DNA of 51,970 nucleotides from an uncultured Lachnospiraceae bacterium (GTDB taxonomy: Bacteria > Bacillota > Clostridia > Lachnospirales > Lachnospiraceae), in the NCBI GenBank assembly GCA_910588295.1, contig CAJUQO010000020.1, forward strand, positions 1 to 51,970. Direction: 5' to 3'. A model generated the notes under the pieces. The model made no database searches. It had not been told where the DNA came from and worked only from the letters and a program-made list of their open reading frames with translations. Each line of letters opens with the position of its first letter. The first letter of the stretch is position 1. Made by a program: the position numbers and the translations under genes. Below are positions 40,477-48,544 of the stretch, piece by piece.

Positions 40477-41817
40477 TTACTCCCCTTCTTTCATTGTACC
40501 TACCCATGCTTGTGGAAGTATAATTTTTGCATACTGCCCGCCAGCACAGTTTCCATACTGTTTCCCCACCATGGTAATGGGGATATAATTCCCGTTGACC
40601 ATGAGCAAATCCCCGCCCTCTTTATCCGGCTTATCCAGGTACTCCCGGGCCTCGTTCGGCGTGTAGATGCCGTTATTGACGGCCTTGGCCATGTTCTCCA
40701 TCTGGCTTTTGGAGTCCGTGCGGAGGATGGCTTTTTCATTGAACTTATAGAAGTATCCTTCTTTGGACTCCTGGGGGCTCAGGATCTTGCCGTTGATCTC
40801 CTCTTCGTACATTTTCAGCCTATAGGCCATGGTATCCACTAAAAAAGCCAGCTGCTGCATCTCACTGTTTGCATAGCTGGACTTTTCGTAATTGTTGATC
40901 TGGTTGGGCTTGATGCCAAAAGCCCCGGCAATCTGCAGGGCGGAATATTTTTTCAGTTCAAAGAACTGAGCATCTGTCAATTTAACGTTTAGTGGCGTCA
41001 ACGTCAAGCCCAAGGGTACCGGCACCACCCGCCCCGCATTCTTGGGCCCGGACAATTCATTAGCAAACCTTTTCTTCAGTTTTCCCCTCCGCTCTTCATC
41101 CAGGTCACCCGTATACTGCATGACCATACTGGCCGTCAAGCCGTTTTTATAAAGCCTGTTCATATAATCCTGACTTTCCAGAGCCCCTCCAACGGTGCTT
41201 TCAAGAATTTTCCTGACTGGTTTACCCATCAGCCCGTCGAAGCTGTACCATGTTTTAAAATGCATGACCTCATCGCTTTTAAAGAGATACTGTTTCCCCG
41301 TTTTCGGGTCACTGTACTGGTAATACAGCTTACCTTCTCCGCCAAACACGCCTTTATCGTCAAGGATCACAGATACATAAATGCTCTGCATAGGCCAAAG
41401 GTCAATCATTTTATACTGGCCTCCATACCTATTTCGTTCAAATACCCGGCGTATCCAGATATAGCCGTTGCCATAATGCTGGCAGTTCTGCTCCACGGTA
41501 CTCCACATGGTGGTGGGCGTCATGATATCGTTGGGGCGCACCGTCAGACGGTAGGTGGCATCCGTGGGATCCGCCCGAATCCGCCCGCTCCCGGTATCCT
41601 GGTAATATTTCAAAGGCATCTTGCCCATGGTCTCGCTCAGCATCTTCAGACAGGTATAATATGTGACCTCGCTTACCAGGTCTTTGCGCACACCGGAGAT
41701 TCCCAGCCACTCTAGCAGCTCATCATCATTTAGATCCGCCTCCGTACCGGCCAGGGCACGCCAGGCATTCTTTATCCTGTCCGAAAGCCTTACTTTTTTC
41801 TGATTCCTGTTTCCCAT
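40477..41817 (-). CDS. Phage portal protein (HK97 family)
   Basis: The product (446 aa) forms the dodecameric portal through which DNA enters and leaves the head. Recognisable are VTYYTCLKMLSETMGKMPLKYY, the QHYGNGYIWI strand, SDEVMHFKTWYSFDGLMGK, and QIAGAFGIKPNQINNYEKSS, the conserved family core. It is separated from the terminase gene by one base (TGATATG), so translation is likely coupled. Confidence 0.93.
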   Translation of the reverse strand: MGNRNQKKVRLSDRIKNAWRALAGTEADLNDDELLEWLGISGVRKDLVSEVTYYTCLKMLSETMGKMPLKYYQDTGSGRIRADPTDATYRLTVRPNDIMTPTTMWSTVEQNCQHYGNGYIWIRRVFERNRYGGQYKMIDLWPMQSIYVSVILDDKGVFGGEGKLYYQYSDPKTGKQYLFKSDEVMHFKTWYSFDGLMGKPVRKILESTVGGALESQDYMNRLYKNGLTASMVMQYTGDLDEERRGKLKKRFANELSGPKNAGRVVPVPLGLTLTPLNVKLTDAQFFELKKYSALQIAGAFGIKPNQINNYEKSSYANSEMQQLAFLVDTMAYRLKMYEEEINGKILSPQESKEGYFYKFNEKAILRTDSKSQMENMAKAVNNGIYTPNEAREYLDKPDKEGGDLLMVNGNYIPITMVGKQYGNCAGGQYAKIILPQAWVGTMKEGE

Positions 41818-41818
41818 A

Positions 41819-43567
41819 TCACCATTCGCTTTCTAAAAATTCATCGATCATATCCAGATACCCGGGAGTAAACGTATGGTACATCGCTAGCTTGTATGCG
41901 CACAATACGGCATCCACCGGATCGATCCGCTTCGTAGTGGCATCCTTGTCTATCTTGATCAGGCCGTTGCTGACCCGCACCACGGCGTTGCCCATGGCGT
42001 AATTCAAAAGCGGGTTGTAGGTATAGAGGATATTGCCGCTGTAGACCTGCTCCCGGAATCCCTGGGTGGCTTCATTCAGATGCTTATGACTCTGAAATAC
42101 CTCCTCTACATCGTAACCCTCATTGGACAGATCTATCATGAGCTTGCCTGCGTTGGCCGGATCAAAGCACAGGGTATTGACCGTCCACCTATTTGCCTCA
42201 CATGTATCCAGCACATACTTCATTACCGCATTCTGATCAACAATAGGCGTATTCGTCACTGTCAGGAAGCCCATACGCTCCCAGGCGCCATAGTCCACCT
42301 TATCTTTGGCGATCCTCTCCGCCAGTTTCTCCCGGTTGGGGATGAAGGAATGGGAATAGACAATGTACTTGACGATCTCCTGCCCGGCGGCGTCATGCTG
42401 GCCGGATCGGAAGGGGATCACGAATGCCACGGAAGTCAGATCGATCTTGGCCGACATATCAAATCCCACATATACATCCATCCCCGCGGTGTCTATGGGA
42501 ATCATGTCTACCTGGCAGGCTTTCCATTTCGCCATATTCATGTAGCCGTTTTCTTTGGCCTGCACCCAGACATTCATGCATTTAGTGAGAAAAGCGGTCA
42601 TATGCTCCGGGATCTGCCTGGCGATCCGGTAATCCCCTTCTATTTTCTCTATACCTTCCGGATAAGACATGCGGATCGGGTTTGCCTTTTTCCAGACCTC
42701 CCTGTTTTCCAGGTTGTCTATGTTCTCATAATCCTCCCTGTCCAATTCGCAGATATCTATCAGATATTCGTCATCCCTAATGTCTGAATGCGGATCCAGC
42801 ACGTCGGAACAGTAAGCATACTCCATAACATAACACGGGAACGACAGATCCTTTCCCGCCGTAGTTATGATCATCAAAAGAGGTTCTTTAGTGTTAGCGC
42901 CCAATCCCAAATCATAAAATTCCGTTGTAGGATGGAGGTGGTATTCATCCACCACCAAACCTGCCGGGTTTGTTCCGTCTCCGTTCCGTCCATCTTCCGC
43001 GCTGAGGGCCCGGATAAAGCTCCCGCTCTTTATATGGGTGATCTTATCTCTGGTCACTCTGAATTTTTTCCGAAGCGGCGACCCTTTCAGCATTAATCCG
43101 GCTTCGCTGAATACGATCTTGGACTGGTCACGTTTGACCCCTGCTGTATAAAATTCATAAGCCTCCTGATTTTTCGTCGCCATCACGGCGATCTCATACA
43201 GGGCGATCCCCGCCTCCTCCTGGGACTTGGCGTTTTTCCTGGCCACCTCAGTGAAAGACTTTTTAAAACGCCTGCGGCCATCAGCTTTCCGTTTCCACCC
43301 ATAAAGCTGACAGATCCGAAACTTCTGCCATGGCACCAACAGGATCGTCCGCCCGCTCAGCACGCCCTTGGAGTGCCGCAGCAGGGCGAACCAGTCTACA
43401 ATGTTCTGTGCCGCTGCCTCGTCCCAATAATAGGGAAAATCCCCAGCGGTGGCACAGGCCGCGTCTGCCAGGAACCTTTTACAAGCCCATATGTGTTTCT
43501 GTCCACTGATAATCTCCCTGTTCACACAGTCCATCGCGTATTTCATGATTTCTTCATACAATGTCAT
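41819..43567 (-). CDS. Terminase large subunit
   Basis: The product (582 aa) is the packaging ATPase and nuclease of the Terminase_1 type. The P-loop region is EVARKNAKSQEEAGIALY, where this family has a variant Walker A; the Walker B acid pair is in GLVVDEYH; the nuclease half has GFDMSAKIDLTSVAFV with the first metal Asp, and later NTLCFDPANAG. It starts with ATG overlapping the small subunit stop (ATGA). Confidence 0.93.
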   Translation of the reverse strand: MTLYEEIMKYAMDCVNREIISGQKHIWACKRFLADAACATAGDFPYYWDEAAAQNIVDWFALLRHSKGVLSGRTILLVPWQKFRICQLYGWKRKADGRRRFKKSFTEVARKNAKSQEEAGIALYEIAVMATKNQEAYEFYTAGVKRDQSKIVFSEAGLMLKGSPLRKKFRVTRDKITHIKSGSFIRALSAEDGRNGDGTNPAGLVVDEYHLHPTTEFYDLGLGANTKEPLLMIITTAGKDLSFPCYVMEYAYCSDVLDPHSDIRDDEYLIDICELDREDYENIDNLENREVWKKANPIRMSYPEGIEKIEGDYRIARQIPEHMTAFLTKCMNVWVQAKENGYMNMAKWKACQVDMIPIDTAGMDVYVGFDMSAKIDLTSVAFVIPFRSGQHDAAGQEIVKYIVYSHSFIPNREKLAERIAKDKVDYGAWERMGFLTVTNTPIVDQNAVMKYVLDTCEANRWTVNTLCFDPANAGKLMIDLSNEGYDVEEVFQSHKHLNEATQGFREQVYSGNILYTYNPLLNYAMGNAVVRVSNGLIKIDKDATTKRIDPVDAVLCAYKLAMYHTFTPGYLDMIDEFLESEW

Positions 43568-44046
43568 ATTTCCCCAAATTTCTTTTCCATGTTTTCTGCT
43601 TCCGCCTCTGCCTTCGCCGCCGCGGCTTTCAGCCTGGCATCAATGGTCATGCCACACAGAGAAGCAAACCGGCGCATCTCTTCAGCATAGGATTTCTGAA
43701 TGTCCACCAACGGATTCTTCACTATGATCGTCCCTGTCCTAGTCTCCCGCTCGATGCAGTAGTCCTGACCTTTTAAAAGCTTCGTCACTTTCAGGTAATT
43801 GGCAAAAGCATTACAGTAACCGGCCAGGTTGTTTTTATCCAGATTACCGACCAGGCTGATCTTATCCAGTTCTTTCACGACCCGCTTCCATTCCCTTTTT
43901 GCCACACTGTCGATCAGCCAGGCCGGCGGCTTCTGTATCTGGTCTTTGTCTGTTACCACGGCCTGCTCCTCCGCAGCTCTCCTCTCTTTTACATCTATGG
44001 TCAGGTTGCCCGTCTGGGCGTCCAGAGGCTTCCTGCTCCTCCCCAT
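43564..44046 (-). CDS. Terminase small subunit (P27 type)
   Basis: The product (160 aa from the ATG with GGAGG 5 bases upstream) fits P27-family small terminases, which recognise the packaging site. It has MGRSRKPLDAQTGNLT, KPPAWLIDSVAKREWKRVV, and ILV-rich helices followed by an Ala/Glu-rich coiled end. The 99 bases before it, after the HNH gene, may contain the cos site. Confidence 0.85.
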   Translation of the reverse strand: MGRSRKPLDAQTGNLTIDVKERRAAEEQAVVTDKDQIQKPPAWLIDSVAKREWKRVVKELDKISLVGNLDKNNLAGYCNAFANYLKVTKLLKGQDYCIERETRTGTIIVKNPLVDIQKSYAEEMRRFASLCGMTIDARLKAAAAKAEAEAENMEKKFGEI

Positions 44047-44145
44047 GCGAGCCTCCTTTCCAGGCTTTGCCAACTTTTTAAAGATATTTAGAATTTTGCG
44101 CAAGGATCAGGGCAAGTGTGGTGGGATGTGACTCCCGCGAACTTT
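44047..44145. other. Candidate cos (packaging) region
   Basis: This 99-base gap between the HNH and small terminase genes has no reading frame of note but includes an unusual GC-rich patch near 44125-44158 (GGGGCGGTCTGAAAAGTTCGCGGGA on the minus strand in pieces). HNH genes beside small terminases mark cos phages, whose cos site lies here. The exact nick site cannot be read from sequence alone. Confidence 0.4.
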
Positions 44146-44571
44146 TCAGACCGCCCCTCCCCTTGCTTCCTGCTCCCTATACTCCTCCAACATGCGTTTC
44201 AATTTCTTCTGGATACCTGCCTTGTCCTTTTTGTAGAGCTGCTCAATCATACTGTGTGTATTGTGGTTCAAAGATATCAGGTTTGATATATCACATCTTT
44301 TACCCCAGTCATCACGCAGGGAAATAATATGATGTACCGTGTCAGCGGCTACAATCTTCCCGGCCTCCATGTACTGGTAAACATCCAGGCCGCCGTCCCG
44401 CTCCATAGCCCGCCCACGCGCATTTTCCCATTCCACACTATGATAAAAGCTGTTACTTTTCGGATCACGGCTCATGCGGTCGTAATCGCGGTATCTCTGT
44501 TTGATGCATGGACATGTACTCCCGCTCGGGATACGTTTATGGCATCTGGAACAGCGCTTATATATGGGCAT
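44146..44571 (-). CDS. HNH endonuclease of the packaging module
   Basis: The product (141 aa from the ATG with GGAGG upstream) has an N-terminal zinc knuckle (CSRCHKRIPSGSTCPC) and an HNH motif (VHHIISLRDDWGKRCDISNL, then NHNTHSMIE). In HK97-type cos phages this protein works with the terminase to cut the packaging site. It is the first gene after the hairpin that separates the late operon from the regulator. Confidence 0.9.
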   Translation of the reverse strand: MPIYKRCSRCHKRIPSGSTCPCIKQRYRDYDRMSRDPKSNSFYHSVEWENARGRAMERDGGLDVYQYMEAGKIVAADTVHHIISLRDDWGKRCDISNLISLNHNTHSMIEQLYKKDKAGIQKKLKRMLEEYREQEARGGAV

Positions 44572-44591
44572 GGTGTCCTCCTTTCTTCGCA

Positions 44592-44632
44592 CACAAAAAC
44601 AGCACTGGCTCAAGGCTAGCGCTGTTTTTGTG
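44592..44632 (-). terminator. Long hairpin at the start of the packaging operon
   Basis: CACAAAAACAGC (44592-44603) pairs perfectly with GCTGTTTTTGTG (44621-44632), extended inward by a few pairs. On the minus strand a T run is part of the 3' arm. It is placed after the ArpU-like gene and before HNH, and probably ends early transcripts or is passed by the late programme. Confidence 0.7.
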
Positions 44633-44737
44633 AAAGGAAACTAATGCAGTTGACCGTACCCGGGATACCAGGGAAAGCGGCAGGTGCCTTTCCGCTGGGA
44701 ACCCTAGTTTTGATTCTATCACATCTTTTTATGATTT
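44633..44737. other. Spacer between late regulator and packaging operon
   Basis: It holds a second small hairpin (GGAAAG 44672-44677 with CTTTCC 44688-44693). A late promoter is expected here, given ArpU-type regulators act at this boundary, but no clear -35/-10 pair is visible. Confidence 0.35.
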
Positions 44738-45133
44738 TTATTCCATCTGCAGAAATATGGATATTTTTTTACTTACTGCCGTCTGATGCATGTGTACCTT
44801 CCTGGCAATCTTCTGCTGCGTCATCCCATCTATGTACCGCATCCGAAAGATCCGCCGGGTCAGGCTGTCCGGGATCGCCTCCACCCAATGTTCCACCTCC
44901 AGGCATTCATCCTGTAGGCGGACGATCCTGGAACGGTAAGTTTTCCGCAGCCTTTCCGCGCGCTTATAATCATAACCGACAACAGACTGGGGACGTGGGT
45001 ATCCTGTCCGGTAATCCTTGACCACATCGTTGCCTATCATACTGTCACCGTCATCAAAGTGGTTAAGCCTGTATGTAAGCTCACCGATCTCTGCCTTTTT
45101 ACTCCGGTAGGCTTCCAGCTGCTCCTTTGTCAC
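44738..45133 (-). CDS. ArpU-like late transcriptional regulator
   Basis: The product (131 aa) has a helical N-terminal half and a C-terminal sigma-70 region 4-like helix-turn-helix (PDSLTRRIFRMRYIDGMTQQKIARKVHMHQTAVSKKIS). Such ArpU/DUF1492-type proteins turn on late phage genes. The likely start is GTG at 45133, with AAAGGA 10 bases upstream. It is the last gene before the packaging operon hairpin. Confidence 0.8.
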   Translation of the reverse strand: MTKEQLEAYRSKKAEIGELTYRLNHFDDGDSMIGNDVVKDYRTGYPRPQSVVGYDYKRAERLRKTYRSRIVRLQDECLEVEHWVEAIPDSLTRRIFRMRYIDGMTQQKIARKVHMHQTAVSKKISIFLQME

Positions 45134-45176
45134 TTATGCCACGTCCTTTCTGTCTTATCTGATTTTAACCCGGCTG

Positions 45177-45467
45177 CTATCCCCGGGATTCTCCCGGCCA
45201 GCAGTTCCCCCACTCCAGACGCACCCCGCAACCGCTACAAAAATCCTGGTAGCTGCGTACCGGGTTCCCGCACCTACACCGCCCGACCCTGCATCCCACG
45301 CCCCTGTTTTCGCCCATATATTCCGGTTTACAGATGTCCTGCCGTTCATCGGTTCCAGCCACGATGGTCGGCTGTCGGCCGACCAAATCAAGCATCGCCA
45401 GTGTATTTATCCAGGTGCGTTTCTCCTTTATCTCCTTATTAAGCCTGTCTGCATCAATCAGTCTCAT
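45177..45467 (-). CDS. Phage protein with C-terminal zinc ribbon
   Basis: The product (96 aa) begins MRLIDADRLNKEIKEK, a start very common in short phage proteins of unknown function, and ends in a four-Cys zinc ribbon (CRCGNPVRSYQDFCSGCG). AAGGAGGAGC precedes the ATG and lies within the end of the YopX-like gene. No function is established. Confidence 0.75.
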   Translation of the reverse strand: MRLIDADRLNKEIKEKRTWINTLAMLDLVGRQPTIVAGTDERQDICKPEYMGENRGVGCRVGRCRCGNPVRSYQDFCSGCGVRLEWGNCWPGESRG

Positions 45468-45838
45468 ACTGCTCCTCCTTTAATTCCGGGTTTTCAAAAA
45501 TATTGCCGATAACCTTAACCTGACCGCCTGGGTAACTGATAAAATCAATCCTCGCATACTCCCCCTCCATGATATAACCGGCCGCATAGCTGTCCCACAA
45601 GACGGTGAAGTCCCCCTCTTCATCCCCTATGTACACAATATCCCCTCATAAATATGTCTGCCGCCCCGGTCATCCAGGCCAATGTACTGGCAGACGGTTT
45701 CAGGGTCTACCCTGTGTATAGTTGTTGACAGGTTTTCCTCCATCCTGCATATATGGATCTCTCCGGCCACTACGCAGCAGCTCAAATTTCCCTTCACCCA
45801 CTGGCCGTTATCTTTCCGCGGAATACTATTCCCCTCAT
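45454..45838 (-). pseudogene. YopX-like phage gene, broken by two frameshifts
   Basis: YopX-family signature parts are spread over three frames. The start MRGIVFRG overlaps the previous stop (ATGA at 45835-45838). The middle, KDNGQWVKGNL ... HRVDPETVCQYIGLDDRGGRHIYEG, is in a second frame. The end, DIVYIGDEEGDFTVLWD ... GNIFENPELKEE, is in a third. Each shift can be explained by loss of one G, one in an AAG(G)AT run and one in GAGGGG(G)AT. The 60-codon open frame at its end (GTG at 45636) is therefore not an independent gene. Loss of function or sequencing errors are the alternatives. Confidence 0.85.
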
Positions 45839-46059
45839 TGGATCAGCCCCTTTCTTGCGACGTCGCAATTACTGTATTTCTCCCCCATCGCTACCGCAAC
45901 GATCTCTGCATATTCCTGGGGTGTCAGCGCCCCGCAGGAGACACTGTCCTCCAGTGCCTCCCTGATCCCGCATTCATCGCAGACCATTGTCTTATTATCC
46001 ATCCTTGATACTGCCAGGAGCCTCTTAACCCCCCTCCCGCATTTCGGGCATTTCTTCAT
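45835..46059 (-). CDS. Small phage zinc-finger protein
   Basis: The product (74 aa) has two CxxC pairs (MKKCPKCGRG and VCDECGIREAL) forming a zinc ribbon, then the TPQEYAEIVAVAMGE helix. GGAGG precedes the ATG. Similar short proteins occur among early phage genes. Function is unknown. Confidence 0.75.
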   Translation of the reverse strand: MKKCPKCGRGVKRLLAVSRMDNKTMVCDECGIREALEDSVSCGALTPQEYAEIVAVAMGEKYSNCDVARKGLIQ

Positions 46060-46077
46060 ACTACACCTCCATATTCT

Positions 46078-46878
46078 TCATTTCTCCAGGGCCGTCTGCT
46101 TACTGTCCAGATCAAAGTTCATCCACAGTACTTCTTTTTTCTTTGAACAGGCCTGGGAGTAAGATGTATGCTCTCGCCGCGTCCATCCCCGCAGCATATC
46201 CCGGTACAATCCCGTGTCATACCCGCTAATCAGCGCCGGGCCTTTGTGCCGGAGCAGTACCGCCAGCAGTTCCTCATGGCCCCTGTCATCCATTTCATAC
46301 CGGTACTGTTTTCCATGCCTTGTCTCCAGCATGTAGGGAGGGTCACAGTAAACCAGCACCTTTTCAGAGTTGAACCTTTGGATCAGTTCCACGGCCGGCC
46401 TGTTCTCAATTTGGACACCGCGGAGCCGTTCTGCCGCCTGCATGATCTTTTCCGGGAGATTGCACCAGTCACGCGCTGCGTATGCCCTTTCCCTGCCCTG
46501 CACATCGTTTTTCCAGCCTACTCTTTCGCCATTTGTCCGGAAGCCACGGCCCATATTCAGGCATATGTAGAAATTTACTGCTTTCTGCAGGCTGTCCTCC
46601 GGTACCGCCCGGAAGGCTTCGTCGTAAACCTGCCGGGAATACGGGGTAAAATAAATTTCGTGTGCCAGTTTCTCTGGGTCATCCCTTATCCAATGAAAAA
46701 GATTTACAACGTTTCTGTCTAAATCGTTTACGGTCTCTATATGGCTCCTGGGCTTATTGAACAGCACGGCCCCGCTGCCGAAGAACGGTTCCAAATAACT
46801 GTGATGCGAAGGAAAATGGCTGATGATCCATTTGGCCAGTGACCATTTAGCTCCCGGGTATTTTATTACTGCGTTCAT
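46078..46878 (-). CDS. DNA adenine methylase (Dam/D12 class)
   Basis: The product (266 aa) is an N6-adenine methylase of the D12 class. It has YPGAKWSLAKWI at the start, motif I FxGSGAV (EPFFGSGAVLFNK), catalytic motif IV DPPY at about 195 (VYCDPPYMLETRHG), and the NDLDRNVVNLFHW binding segment. Phage solo methylases protect DNA from host restriction or alter gene control; no restriction partner is present. The recognition site cannot be inferred with confidence. Confidence 0.9.
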   Translation of the reverse strand: MNAVIKYPGAKWSLAKWIISHFPSHHSYLEPFFGSGAVLFNKPRSHIETVNDLDRNVVNLFHWIRDDPEKLAHEIYFTPYSRQVYDEAFRAVPEDSLQKAVNFYICLNMGRGFRTNGERVGWKNDVQGRERAYAARDWCNLPEKIMQAAERLRGVQIENRPAVELIQRFNSEKVLVYCDPPYMLETRHGKQYRYEMDDRGHEELLAVLLRHKGPALISGYDTGLYRDMLRGWTRREHTSYSQACSKKKEVLWMNFDLDSKQTALEK

Positions 46879-46889
46879 ACATCATACCC

Positions 46890-47306
46890 TCACTCTTTTT
46901 GCATGAACCTGCGCATGAAGCGGTCCCCCCAGGCGTGTCCCTCCGGATATTTCCGGACGGGTATACGGCCCTGCTTTCCGTCCTGCCCCTCCAAATCTTT
47001 TCTATAAGCCTGGGGTTTTTCTCCCTGCTCCATAAGTGCTTTCTTACAGGCGTCCAGTTCGCGGCACATTTCTGCGTAGGCCCGGTCGACGGCCTCCCTC
47101 CCGTCCGGCGGGAGGTAATCCTCCCGCATCCGTTCGATTTCATCCGGATCCAGCCCTGTCTCCTCGTAGTCCAGCAGCTTACACAGGGCTCCATAGATCT
47201 TTTCTGATGCCTCCCTTGTCAGGACGGCGCCGCTGCGTACTGCCTCCCACCGCAGGCCTTTTAGCCGCCAGTTCCCGTTATTGTCTTTTTCTGTCAGGCG
47301 TCCCAT
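46890..47306 (-). CDS. Phage protein of unknown function (MGRLTEKD type)
   Basis: The product (138 aa from the ATG with AGGAGG upstream) begins MGRLTEKDNNGNWRLKGLRW, a start shared by many short phage and integrative-element proteins in Clostridia, followed by IYGALCKLLDYEETGLDPDEIERM. A charged helical C-terminal half follows. No enzyme motif is seen. Confidence 0.75.
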   Translation of the reverse strand: MGRLTEKDNNGNWRLKGLRWEAVRSGAVLTREASEKIYGALCKLLDYEETGLDPDEIERMREDYLPPDGREAVDRAYAEMCRELDACKKALMEQGEKPQAYRKDLEGQDGKQGRIPVRKYPEGHAWGDRFMRRFMQKE

Positions 47307-47664
47307 GGTCTCCCTCCTTTTCTTCATCCAGGTAATTCCTGCCGATCAGGGACATGAACTGCTCCCTCGTGTGGGTCTCCTCATAGGCCCGCTGGGCATC
47401 CCGCTGTAGGAGCCGCATGTTCCCATGGTTGTTATGTACGGCCTCCGGCCCATCAAGATGATGGGCCAGGCACAGATACACTTTGAATCCTTCCGCCTCG
47501 GATACGGGCCGGTTAGGGCCGCCGAAGATATGGTGCTCATGGAGAACATCATGGTACCGTAAATCATTTTTCAGCTTTATGCAGAGGTAGCACATCCCCT
47601 TTTTGCTCTGGAGGATGCTTTTATGGTGCTTTTTCCTTCTCTTGCTTTTTGCTATCCGGTTCAT
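47278..47664 (-). CDS. HNH-like phage protein
   Basis: The product (128 aa) has a Lys/Arg-rich start, a CYLC zinc pair, HEHHIFGGPNRPVSEAEGF and LCLAHHLDG, which resemble a His-metal (HNH-type) nuclease core. ATG 47664 overlaps the previous stop (ATGA), and GGGGG precedes it. It overlaps the following gene by 29 bases. Endonuclease activity is plausible but unproven. Confidence 0.75.
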   Translation of the reverse strand: MNRIAKSKRRKKHHKSILQSKKGMCYLCIKLKNDLRYHDVLHEHHIFGGPNRPVSEAEGFKVYLCLAHHLDGPEAVHNNHGNMRLLQRDAQRAYEETHTREQFMSLIGRNYLDEEKEGDHGTPDRKRQ

Positions 47665-48239
47665 GCTGTCACCCCCGGGCACAGGTCTATGCTTTCCAGC
47701 GATCTGATCAGCTGCCCATGTTCCATATCCATCCGTACGCAGAAGAATAAACGCATCACATTATTGCTGTAACAGCACCCTTTTCCCGGGGCATAGAACG
47801 GCCTGTCCACCTCATGTTCCCCTTTGCTGTATTCAATGCAGCTGTTATCGGTCATCTCAATAAACCGGTTGTCCACCAGTACAATCCTACCTTTACATTC
47901 GTCCTGCAGGATCCTCTGCGGGTTTCCCAAGACATCGTAGAGGACCAGGCCTGTGACTGCTATCTCTGTTTCCTGGTCTGCGGCAGCCACTTCCATCTGT
48001 CCCTCTTCTACATGGTTCCCGGTTTTATCGGCACGGAACCGTTCCCCGGGGGCCGGGATCTCCCCGGCCAGCTCCACCATGGCCGCCAGCACCGGCTTGG
48101 CAATAAACCCTTTTTTTACGTCCATCTCCCAGTAGTTCCCGGCTATATAATACCGTTCCTCTGTGGCAGCCAGCCTGAGCCCGGCACCGTTGTATGCTTC
48201 TTTCATCAGCTTTTTTACCGCCTGTGGTTTTGTGAACAT
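47661..48239 (-). CDS. Phage protein of unknown function
   Basis: The product (192 aa) is a mixed alpha/beta soluble protein with no motif I can name. It starts MFTKPQAVKKLMKEAYNGAG and has several strand-like stretches (GRIVLVDNRFIEMTD, NVMRLFFCVRMDMEHG). AGGAG precedes the ATG. It is in the prophage accessory operon between two other unknowns. Confidence 0.7.
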   Translation of the reverse strand: MFTKPQAVKKLMKEAYNGAGLRLAATEERYYIAGNYWEMDVKKGFIAKPVLAAMVELAGEIPAPGERFRADKTGNHVEEGQMEVAAADQETEIAVTGLVLYDVLGNPQRILQDECKGRIVLVDNRFIEMTDNSCIEYSKGEHEVDRPFYAPGKGCCYSNNVMRLFFCVRMDMEHGQLIRSLESIDLCPGVTA

Positions 48240-48253
48240 ATCCTACTCCTTTC

Positions 48254-48514
48254 TTATATCCAGACGCCGATCAGCGACGGGACATCCTCTTTCCTCCTGG
48301 GGATAAATACCATGCCGGTGTGCGTGCGGATATCTTCTGCGATCTCTACCGGGTTATCCCTTACTATGATTGTATCCGTCGGTTTATCCAGGTCGTATAT
48401 CCTGGCTACACTCTGCCCGGGGAAGTCCTCCGGGTTTTTATATACGGCTATGCATGGCATACCCGGGCCGGAAAAATCAACTTCACTGATACTATTCACC
48501 CGCTTGTTTTGCAT
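48254..48514 (-). CDS. Small phage protein of unknown function
   Basis: The product (86 aa) has short strands and no known domain (MPCIAVYKNPEDFPGQ, DTIIVRDNPVEIAED). It lies between two accessory genes on the same strand, with a weak GGGACAAGGG site upstream. Real coding is supported by its tight fit in the operon. Confidence 0.6.
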   Translation of the reverse strand: MQNKRVNSISEVDFSGPGMPCIAVYKNPEDFPGQSVARIYDLDKPTDTIIVRDNPVEIAEDIRTHTGMVFIPRRKEDVPSLIGVWI

Positions 48515-48544
48515 CCCTTGTCCCTTCTTTCTGCTTCCACGCTA

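Noticed and set aside
41819..43567. A defective terminase because the Walker A motif is not canonical
   Set aside because: The variant P-loop (VARKNAKS) is usual in this family, and the other motifs are intact.
45454..45636. A separate 60-residue phage protein
   Set aside because: Its sequence is the C-terminal part of a YopX-like protein, and its GTG start lies inside the conserved IYEGDIVY motif.
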